DNA from: CAZFLD01 sp964519835 | Lineage (GTDB): Bacteria > Spirochaetota > Spirochaetia > DSM-27196 > CAZFLD01 | Assembly: GCA_964519835.1 (NCBI GenBank) | Contig: CAZFLD010000097.1 | Location: forward strand, 1-12,989 | Direction: 5' to 3' | Length of the DNA: 12,989 nt | Part shown: positions 7,997-12,989 of the stretch, in pieces | Numbering within the stretch: position 1 is the stretch's first letter | How the letters are laid out: every line of letters begins with the position of its first letter | Notes under the pieces: model-generated | The model's input: only the letters and a program-made list of their open reading frames with translations | The model's database searches: none | What the model was told of the DNA's origin: nothing | Position numbers and translations under genes: made by a program

Positions 7997-8027
7997 GTTT
8001 GTGTCGCCGCACTACAAATGGTTTGTC

Positions 8028-8984
8028 TTACTCTCCGAGGAAAGCCTCGACACCGGCCGGATCTTCACGAGAAAGAAGCACACCGGGAACAATAACCGTA
8101 TCCTCTACCCCTTCGCCGTTGAGGTGATTAACGGCAGCCTCAACAATGCCATACCCAATCAGAAGCGGCTGCTGACCGGTAACGGCCTGCAGGACATCGT
8201 CGTCGTCCAACAGGAACTGGGCGAGCTGATCGGTAGCATCGATGCCAAAAACAACAACATCGCCGGCAAGACCTGCGTTTCGAACCGCCTGGACCGAACC
8301 GACCGTACCGCCTTCATTCGCGGCGTAGATCATGTCGATATCCGGGTTTGCCGTCAAGATGTCCCCCGCGGTCTGGAGTGCCATCTCAGCAAGCCAGCCG
8401 TCTTGACGAGAGACAATCTCGATCTCTTTGTCCGTCTGCTCAGACAAGGTATCAACAAAACCGGAGACACGAGCGTCGCTAATTTCGGGCAACAACGAGT
8501 CGAAGGCCAGGATTGCCAGCCGAATCGTGTCACCTTCCATGTCCGCAACGTACTCTGCGGCCGCCTCACCGGTCGAGGAACCGAGCTGAGTCTGGCTGGA
8601 ATTGTAGTAGCTAACGGGAAAGTCGGCGGCAAGTGGCGAATTGTACAGGAAAATCGAGATACCTTCGTCATCGGCATCTTTCAGAGCCTGGACGGATGCG
8701 GTCTCGCTCAGGGGCGAGATCACGATAGCGTCAACGCCGGCGACGATATAGTTGTTCACCAACTCAATCTCGCGCTGCGGGTCGTTGTCGCTATTGCCGA
8801 TCGAAAGCTCGACACCAAAGTCCTCGGCCGCCGACTCCATGCCGTCCTGAATGACCTGGAAGAACTGGTCGTTCTGGAAGATGATTCCCGCGATGCTTAT
8901 CGTTTCATCCTCTTCCTGGCCACCGGCAAACAGGGCGCCGCCCGCCAACAGTAGTACAAGTGCAAATACAATTGCTCGTTTCAT
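8028..8984 (-). CDS. Periplasmic sugar-binding protein of the ABC transporter (RbsB-like)
   Basis: The product is 318 aa from the ATG at 8984. A GTG two codons upstream is open, but it overlaps the AGGAGG (8995-8990) that lies 5 nt before the ATG, so the ATG is preferred. The N terminus MKRAIVFALVLLLAGGALFA is a signal peptide. The mature protein would begin GGQEEDE, and with no lipobox cysteine it is probably soluble in the periplasm. Its body matches type I periplasmic binding proteins of the ribose/galactose group: GIIFQNDQFFQVIQDGME, ISPLSETASVQALKDADDEG, IYAANEGGTVGSVQAV and VVFGIDATDQ, with a hinge-type ending VIVPGVLLSREDP. It is the first gene of the transporter operon and divergent from the second AraC gene, which probably controls it. 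The ligand is unknown. Confidence 0.94.
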   Translation of the reverse strand: MKRAIVFALVLLLAGGALFAGGQEEDETISIAGIIFQNDQFFQVIQDGMESAAEDFGVELSIGNSDNDPQREIELVNNYIVAGVDAIVISPLSETASVQALKDADDEGISIFLYNSPLAADFPVSYYNSSQTQLGSSTGEAAAEYVADMEGDTIRLAILAFDSLLPEISDARVSGFVDTLSEQTDKEIEIVSRQDGWLAEMALQTAGDILTANPDIDMIYAANEGGTVGSVQAVRNAGLAGDVVVFGIDATDQLAQFLLDDDDVLQAVTGQQPLLIGYGIVEAAVNHLNGEGVEDTVIVPGVLLSREDPAGVEAFLGE

Positions 8985-9000
8985 GAGCACCTCCTATGAA

Positions 9001-9006
9001 TTTATA
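9001..9006 (-). promoter_or_regulatory. Predicted -10 element of the sugar transporter operon
   Basis: On the minus strand, TATAAA (9006-9001) fits a -10 hexamer. It would start transcription about 8994, so the 5' leader is very short, beginning near the AGGAGG itself. No good -35 lies 16-18 bp upstream (GCCTTG at 17 bp). A weak -35 is usual at promoters that need an AraC-type activator. Confidence 0.4.
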
Positions 9007-9021
9007 CTATGATCGCACAGT

Positions 9022-9035
9022 CACAAGGCATTGTG
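9022..9035. promoter_or_regulatory. 14-bp palindrome at the transporter -35 position
   Basis: CACAA (9022-9026) and TTGTG (9031-9035) form a perfect inverted repeat around GGCA. It covers the -35 position of the predicted transporter promoter and touches the left copy of the 11-bp direct repeat. It could be an operator for a dimeric regulator, which would be different from the AraC-type direct repeats. Confidence 0.4.
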
Positions 9036-9044
9036 TTTTGCACG
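9034..9044. promoter_or_regulatory. Direct repeat copy 1, candidate AraC operator
   Basis: TGTTTTGCACG occurs here and again at 9064-9074, with a start-to-start period of 30 bp. Relative to the predicted transporter start near 8994, this copy is centred at about -45, where AraC-family activators often bind next to RNA polymerase. AraC proteins usually bind direct repeats, which fits. Confidence 0.5.
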
Positions 9045-9063
9045 ACATAGCATTTCTTTGTCC

Positions 9064-9074
9064 TGTTTTGCACG
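9064..9074. promoter_or_regulatory. Direct repeat copy 2, candidate AraC operator
   Basis: This exact second copy of TGTTTTGCACG contains the TTGCAC -35 hexamer of the second AraC gene's own promoter. Binding here could repress the regulator gene while serving as the distal site (about -75) for the transporter promoter. Confidence 0.5.
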
Positions 9075-9096
9075 TTGGCCAAACCATTGCTATACT
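9068..9096 (+). promoter_or_regulatory. Strong predicted promoter of the second AraC gene
   Basis: TTGCAC (9068-9073) and TATACT (9091-9096) are separated by exactly 17 bp, close to the sigma-70 consensus. The ATG at 9104 begins 7 nt after the -10 hexamer, so the transcript should begin at or just before the start codon. Confidence 0.6.
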
Positions 9097-9103
9097 CACC
9101 GGT

Positions 9104-10045
9104 ATGGCACACGTCTGTTTGGACACTCCGATTCACCAGCTCCCACAGCTCACCCACTTCGGCCATTGTGAGCACGAATCGGGACGCAGCTTTGATCCTC
9201 ACCGGCACCTGGGCTATGAGATCATCTACATCCATTCGGGGCGCCCGAAAATCCGCATCTTTCCGGGCGAGAAACCGGAAAGCTTCGAACCGGACGACGT
9301 GATTGTCATCTCGCCCGGGGTTGAGCATGAGTTTGCCATCGACCGGTGCAACGCCGAGTACTATTGGCTCGGTGTACAGACCGAGCCGGTCGTCGGGGTA
9401 GCCGCCAACCACATTCTACCTCCGGGCCGCCTGGTAAGACCGGCCGCAGGACCCGTCGAGTTTGTTGAGCAATCAGCGGAGTTCCGTGCCCTTGCCCACC
9501 TCTGCGAGTCTTTTTGCCTCGACCGGTGGGCGCTGATTCGGCGCGCACCGGAGCTGTCGCCGATCTTTGATGAGCTGTACAGAGACATCCGTTCTAGCGA
9601 TCCATATCGAGTCTATGCGGTCTTCGGTCGCCTCTTGGAAATGCTCTCGGTGCTGCGAAGACGACTCGATCCGAATGAGAAATCGTTGGGTCGGACGGAG
9701 CTCGGCAGATACGCCGTCGACTACGTTCGCGCGCACGCCGGTGAAGCGGTTACCCTCGACATGGTGGCCAAACATCTTGGCGTTCACGTCACGCACGCAA
9801 GTCGGCTGTTCAAGCGAGAAACCAAAAAGACGTTTTCGGAATTTTTGCTCGCAGAGCGCATTCGAGTGGCCAAGCAGATGCTCCTCGGTGGGGCTCGTAT
9901 TGGTGCCGTCGCCGGTCGTGTGGGGTTTTCCTCGATCTCTACGCTCAGCAGGGCATTCCGCAAGGTGACCGGGGTCACAGCATCTCAATACAGATCTGCC
10001 GCGAGGTCCGAGACAGCCGCAATTGCATCCACACAGCTACAGTGA
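9104..10045 (+). CDS. AraC-family transcriptional regulator, transporter side
   Basis: With the ATG at 9104 the product is 313 aa. The N-terminal arm (about 15-110) is cupin-like, with LTHFG (16-20), HRHLGYE (33-39), SPGVEHEF (70-77) and NHILPP (102-107). The DNA-binding domain (about 205-298) has two helix-turn-helix units (TLDMVAKHLGVHVTHASRLFK, split around 217-237, and IGAVAGRVGFSSISTLSRAF, 266-285) and ends in the family motif KVTGVTASQYR. The frame is also open from an ATG at 8996. That start is rejected because it sits in the transporter gene's ribosome-binding region and adds 36 residues unlike the family. It is a paralogue of the regulator at 3354-4319. It probably senses the imported sugar and controls the divergent operon. 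Its 3' end overlaps the desaturase gene by 9 bp. Confidence 0.92.
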   Translation: MAHVCLDTPIHQLPQLTHFGHCEHESGRSFDPHRHLGYEIIYIHSGRPKIRIFPGEKPESFEPDDVIVISPGVEHEFAIDRCNAEYYWLGVQTEPVVGVAANHILPPGRLVRPAAGPVEFVEQSAEFRALAHLCESFCLDRWALIRRAPELSPIFDELYRDIRSSDPYRVYAVFGRLLEMLSVLRRRLDPNEKSLGRTELGRYAVDYVRAHAGEAVTLDMVAKHLGVHVTHASRLFKRETKKTFSEFLLAERIRVAKQMLLGGARIGAVAGRVGFSSISTLSRAFRKVTGVTASQYRSAARSETAAIASTQLQ

Positions 10046-11059
10046 GTCCGTTAGTGCGTTGAACTGATAACTCGGATCCTCTTTTTGTCTCCGCTCGATA
10101 GCAAAAATCTGCCGCCATGTAGCTACCAGTCCACGGGGTGATCTGGGCAAATCGTGCTTCATCACCTCGTGAGCCTTTTTGAGGTTGTAGCACGGTATGG
10201 CGGCGTACATGTGATGCTCGCAGTGGTAGTTCATATGCCAGTAGATAAACCGAAGGAAGGGATTGAGCACTATTGTACGCGCACAGAGACGAAAGTCCGG
10301 AACGCGATCCATCATACCCATGTGCTGGGTATTGTTCAGAAAGTAGAGCAACCAACTGCCGTAAAAGGGGGCGAGGCTAACGACAAGCGGTATCATCCAG
10401 AGTCCGGTCGCGATGCTCACCACCGCGATAGTAATATGACCAAGAAGAGTAAACCGCGCCCAGTTCACAAGTTTGCGGCGTCCCTGTTTGTTATCCGGAG
10501 GAAAGAGACGGGCCTTCCACTCCGCCGAAAATGGGTGAAAGCCGGCGGGCATTGGTCCTCCAAAATCCCCGAAAGACAGGCGCACGGTCCCGACCAGAGT
10601 CTCGAACAGCCCAATTGGGTTGATGATCGATCGCTCCAAAAAGCCCTTCACACTGAATTTCATGGGGAGTACTACCTCGAGGTCTTCCGGAGGATGCAAG
10701 GTCACCCTGTGATGGGCGGTGTGGCTGTAGTCGAAGAACACGTAATTGTTCCAGCTCAAAAAACTAAACAGCCGCAGGAAAAAGGCGTTGAGACTCTTGG
10801 ACTTAAAGACGGTGTTGTGTGATAGCTCGTGAAAGCCGTTGAGAATAAAGGCGTAGAAGGTTCCGTGGACCAAGAAGAAAAGGAGCACAAAGACGACATG
10901 CAATCTGCCGATGCTAAGCGCCGCCGCGAAGCCCGTCCCGGCGACAAAGAGCAAAAAACCGACGGTTTGCAACAACCCGAGGGCGTTGCTTCTCTTTGTC
11001 AGGCTGCCAAGCACCTTTCTATCCACCGGAGTCCGATACCACCGTACTGTTTTATCCAT
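10037..11059 (-). CDS. Fatty-acid-desaturase-type membrane di-iron enzyme
   Basis: The product is 340 aa. Three histidine boxes are intact: H77-ELS-H81, H113-TA-HH117 and H279-CE-HH283, with extra histidines in NNTQHMG (H246) and YWHMNYH (H275) that commonly add iron ligands in this superfamily. Hydrophobic stretches at about 28-76, 93-110 and 205-242 give the expected membrane hairpins that place the boxes on the cytoplasmic face. The family inserts double bonds or hydroxyls into acyl chains or related lipids using O2 and an electron donor; no ferredoxin or reductase gene is nearby, and the substrate is unknown. AGGAG (11069-11065) lies 5 nt before the ATG. It overlaps the second AraC gene tail-to-tail by 9 bp. 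It is unrelated in theme to the sugar genes. Confidence 0.9.
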   Translation of the reverse strand: MDKTVRWYRTPVDRKVLGSLTKRSNALGLLQTVGFLLFVAGTGFAAALSIGRLHVVFVLLFFLVHGTFYAFILNGFHELSHNTVFKSKSLNAFFLRLFSFLSWNNYVFFDYSHTAHHRVTLHPPEDLEVVLPMKFSVKGFLERSIINPIGLFETLVGTVRLSFGDFGGPMPAGFHPFSAEWKARLFPPDNKQGRRKLVNWARFTLLGHITIAVVSIATGLWMIPLVVSLAPFYGSWLLYFLNNTQHMGMMDRVPDFRLCARTIVLNPFLRFIYWHMNYHCEHHMYAAIPCYNLKKAHEVMKHDLPRSPRGLVATWRQIFAIERRQKEDPSYQFNALTDSL

Positions 11060-11102
11060 ACGCTCTCCTAATATATTAACAGTGCGGTAAGATATGTAGA
11101 GC

Positions 11103-11120
11103 GCGTAGTACGAACTACGC
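11103..11120. promoter_or_regulatory. 18-bp perfect inverted repeat upstream of the desaturase gene
   Basis: GCGTAGT (11103-11109) and ACTACGC (11114-11120) form a perfect 7-bp inverted repeat around ACGA. It lies 44-61 bp upstream of the desaturase ATG and has no T-run on either side, so an operator is more likely than a terminator. AT-rich TTAATATATT (minus strand, about 11079-11070) between it and the ribosome-binding site could be the -10 region. Confidence 0.42.
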
Positions 11121-11130
11121 CCATATTAGA

Positions 11131-11143
11131 GATGCCGGGCATC
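11131..11143. repeat. 13-bp palindrome GATGCC-G-GGCATC
   Basis: The arms are perfect 6-mers around a single central G. The loop is too small for an RNA hairpin, so if it matters it is a protein-binding site. It lies 10 bp beyond the larger inverted repeat, again upstream of the desaturase gene. Confidence 0.3.
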
Positions 11144-11420
11144 GAGGTCATCGGCTACAACTCGACGATAATCTGGCCGCCCGCGACCACTTCACGGTGT
11201 TTTTGTCGATGCTCATCGAAGATGCTCGGGGAGGCCGCGAACCGGAGTTTGAACGGCAACAGATTGACGGGGCGGTGACATACATAGACCAACACGCCTG
11301 CGCAAGACCGGGGATTCCATAACCGGTATCGCCCTCGATCTAGGGGTCTCTTCAGGGCAACACTTTGCAAACACCGCGACGGTTAGCCGCCAACACTACG
11401 GCGACGCCGCCCCGGCGAGC

Positions 11421-12926
11421 CTACCGCCCTCTGTGCCGGGCAAGTCCCTCGTTGATTTCGCGCAGGTCGCCGTATGCCCGCGCGTACAGCCCGTGGAGCT
11501 CCCGGTACATTTCGTGGCGCCGTGCATCCGGCTCGACACGATCTGTGGTGCGCCGGACCCCCGAGGCATCCTCGAGCCGCGAGATAACACCCACGCCGAG
11601 AGCCGTTGCCACCGCCGCGCCAACACAGCCGCCGTCCTGTGCCGCAGTAGAGACGTTCAAGAGCGATAGGCCGAGCACGTCCGAAGCGACCTGCACCCAC
11701 TTCCGCGAGCGAAATCCGCCGCCAACGAGCCGCAGGGACTCTACCGGGCCGCCAAAGGGCATACACTCGAGAACCGACAGAAGGGCAAAGCAGACTCCCT
11801 CCAACGCGGCGCGGGCCAAATGGAGCTTCCCGAACGATGCATCCAAGCCTACAAACGAGCCACGAACATCCGCGTCCCACAAGGGCGTTCGCTCGCCGCC
11901 GATGTAGGGCAAGAAAAGGAGCCCGTCGCTACCCGGCGAGATCTTATCGATCGCCCGGTCCACATCGGCAAAGCCGCCCCCGCTAAGAGACAACACGTAC
12001 CTGATTGCGGCCCCGGCGTTTTGGATCGTCCCCACGGCATAGTGCAAACCCGAGGTAACTCCGGGCAGCACAAAGCTCAGCATGGTGTGGTGAAGGGGCG
12101 GTACGTCCGAGGCGGCACCGATCCAGGCGGTCGTTCCGAAGGAAACGTACTGCTCGCCAGGGGCGAGGCAGCCCGCGCCGAGGCCCGCCATCGAGCCGTC
12201 GCCGGCGCCCACGATCACCGGGACACCTTCCGGGACACCGGACTCTCTTGCCGCTTGTGCGCACACCCGACCCGCCGGCACGGCGCCGTCGCGGATCGCG
12301 GGCAGTTTCGCGGCATCAAGCCCGGCTTCTTGGAGCACCTCGTCGATGTACCGGCGCGTGGAGACGTTGACCAAAAGACCGTGGGCACCGTCTGAAGGAT
12401 CCGTGGTGTCCATGGCCCCCACGAGCTTTCCAACGACAAAGTCTTTGCTTTGAAGAAACCGGTCGGTCCGGTCGTAGACCCCTCGCGCCTCTTCCTTGAG
12501 CCACAGAGCCTTTGCCAGACTCGCACGCGAGTCGAGGCGATTCCCGGTAAGGCGATACAGCTCCGGAACACCAACCTGCGCGGCGAGGCGCTCGGCCTGT
12601 TTCGCGGCCCGGGTATCGGCGTGAATCATCGCGGGAGCAACCGGGCTGCCGGTAGCATCGGCGCACACAAGACCAAGCATGTGGCCGCCGACTCCCACAC
12701 CCAGAACGGTGTAGCCACTCGTCGGCTGCTCGCCAAGGAGGGCTCGGCTGTTTTCACACAGCGCCCGCCACCACTCCTGCGGATCCTGTTCGGCGACTCC
12801 CCCGGCGGCGTACCGGGTGTGGATCGGCGTAGACTTGGAGGCCAATACACCAAAATCCGTCCCGACCAGTGCGGACTTTACAGCGCCTGTCCCCACATCA
12901 TGGGTTAGGAACGTATCGGTTGCCAT
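11421..12926 (-). CDS. FGGY-family carbohydrate kinase (xylulokinase-like)
   Basis: The product is 501 aa, close to the usual 480-520 aa. The N-terminal actin-like half has the phosphate-binding DVGTGAVKSAL (10-20), GVGVGGHMLGLV (77-88), the substrate-side MIHADTRA (100-107) and TDPSDGAHGLL (175-185). The catalytic base is probably D243 in VGAGDGSMAGLGAG (239-252). The C-terminal half has SFGTTAW (262-268), PYIGGERTPLWDADVRG (340-356) and the ATP-binding VGGGFRSRKW (401-410), followed by GCVGAAVATALGVG. These are marks of FGGY kinases near xylulokinase, which phosphorylate ketoses or polyols in the cytoplasm. The exact substrate is not readable. The ribosome-binding site is weak (AGGG, 12936-12933, 6 nt before the ATG). 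It could feed on sugar imported by the transporter 3-7 kb away, but they are separated by a desaturase gene. Confidence 0.92.
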   Translation of the reverse strand: MATDTFLTHDVGTGAVKSALVGTDFGVLASKSTPIHTRYAAGGVAEQDPQEWWRALCENSRALLGEQPTSGYTVLGVGVGGHMLGLVCADATGSPVAPAMIHADTRAAKQAERLAAQVGVPELYRLTGNRLDSRASLAKALWLKEEARGVYDRTDRFLQSKDFVVGKLVGAMDTTDPSDGAHGLLVNVSTRRYIDEVLQEAGLDAAKLPAIRDGAVPAGRVCAQAARESGVPEGVPVIVGAGDGSMAGLGAGCLAPGEQYVSFGTTAWIGAASDVPPLHHTMLSFVLPGVTSGLHYAVGTIQNAGAAIRYVLSLSGGGFADVDRAIDKISPGSDGLLFLPYIGGERTPLWDADVRGSFVGLDASFGKLHLARAALEGVCFALLSVLECMPFGGPVESLRLVGGGFRSRKWVQVASDVLGLSLLNVSTAAQDGGCVGAAVATALGVGVISRLEDASGVRRTTDRVEPDARRHEMYRELHGLYARAYGDLREINEGLARHRGR

Positions 12927-12949
12927 AAATGACCCTAGTCCTCAAGCAA

Positions 12950-12962
12950 GTGTGATCCACAC
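12950..12962. promoter_or_regulatory. 13-bp palindrome upstream of the kinase gene
   Basis: GTGTG-ATC-CACAC is a perfect 5-3-5 inverted repeat 24-36 bp upstream of the kinase ATG, a place where an operator would overlap the promoter. It contains TGTGA but not the spaced TGTGA-N6-TCACA of a CRP site. No clear -35/-10 pair could be assigned around it. Confidence 0.33.
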
Positions 12963-12973
12963 GCCGGTCTGTT

Positions 12974-12985
12974 AAAAAAAGCCGG
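12974..12985 (-). terminator. Probable tail of a terminator from a gene beyond the right edge
   Basis: On the minus strand, CCGGC is followed at once by seven T residues, as at the 3' half of an intrinsic terminator. The other half of the stem would lie outside the window. If correct, the kinase gene starts its own transcription unit. Confidence 0.3.
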
Positions 12986-12989
12986 AAAG

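Larger units (their letters stand above)
11060..11420. other. 361-bp gap between kinase and desaturase genes; possible gene remnants
   Basis: This gap contains the desaturase control region at its left end and two palindromes (11103-11120 and 11131-11143). Beyond these, frames are open on both strands. On the minus strand a 71-codon frame (11370-11155) ends FDEHRQKHREVVAGGQIIVEL and has high third-position GC. On the plus strand a frame from 11080 to 11322 has no suitable start for most of its length, yet reads like an amphipathic protein (HFTVFLSMLIEDARGG). I recognise neither. A decayed gene end is possible, and so is plain GC-rich spacer. I see no intrinsic terminator for the kinase gene. 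Confidence 0.35.

Noticed and set aside
8014..8026. ACAAA-TGG-TTTGT hairpin between the binding-protein and ATPase genes
   Set aside because: It has only a 5-bp AT-rich stem, too weak to call an attenuating terminator within the operon.
7809..8954. 381-codon plus-strand frame opposite the binding-protein gene
   Set aside because: It is a shadow of the high-GC third positions of the well-supported minus-strand gene and resembles no family.
8996..9103. Upstream ATG at 8996 as start of the second AraC gene (36 extra residues)
   Set aside because: It lies in the divergent gene's ribosome-binding region, ahead of the strong predicted promoter, and the paralogue has no such extension.
12950..12962. 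CRP-type site upstream of the kinase
   Set aside because: The palindrome has a 3-bp centre, not the 6-bp spacing between TGTGA and TCACA that CRP needs. It is kept only as a generic palindrome.
1..12989. CRISPR array, insertion sequence, prophage or toxin-antitoxin system
   Set aside because: No regularly spaced repeats, transposase, integrase or phage-type genes were seen; the genes are ordinary metabolic and regulatory ones.

Overview
The window is a high-GC bacterial chromosome segment with nine complete protein-coding genes and no RNA gene, insertion sequence, prophage gene or CRISPR array that I can see. The best organism guess is a free-living spirochaete (Spirochaetota). The solute-binding protein has a signal peptide ending ...LFA-GGQEE with no lipobox cysteine, which is common in Spirochaeta-type sugar-binding proteins. 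This assignment is an inference from one motif and general gene style, not from a marker gene.

Layout from left to right. Bases 1-316 hold no convincing gene. Bases 317-3265 (-) encode a large exported VIT/VWA protein with TPR-like repeats and a C-terminal DUF2135-type domain. Bases 3354-4319 (-) encode an AraC-family regulator, divergent from a UroD/MtaA-type methyltransferase-fold protein (4437-5516, +). A tight three-gene sugar ABC transporter operon runs leftwards from 8984 to 5529: binding protein, double ATPase, permease. It is divergent from a second AraC-family regulator (9104-10045, +) that is a clear paralogue of the first. That gene overlaps tail-to-tail with a fatty-acid-desaturase-type membrane enzyme (10037-11059, -). 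A 361-bp gap follows, then an FGGY-type carbohydrate kinase (11421-12926, -).

The centre of the window (3354-10045) reads as one regulatory unit. Two paralogous AraC sensors, whose N-terminal ligand-binding arms share LTHFG, HRHLGYE, PGVEH and NxILPP blocks, lie at its outer edges. Each is divergent from a target, the methyltransferase-like gene for one and the sugar transporter for the other, and the two target units converge with only 12 bp between them. The likely theme is uptake and processing of a related pair of sugars or sugar derivatives. The kinase at the right could act on the same compound, but nothing in the sequence ties it to the transporter.

The most informative non-coding stretch is 8985-9103. 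It holds an 11-bp direct repeat (TGTTTTGCACG) with a 30-bp period, a 14-bp palindrome, a near-consensus promoter for the regulator (TTGCAC-17-TATACT), and a weak-(-35) promoter for the transporter. Both AraC genes appear to start 6-7 nt after their -10 hexamers without a Shine-Dalgarno sequence, so both may be leaderless.
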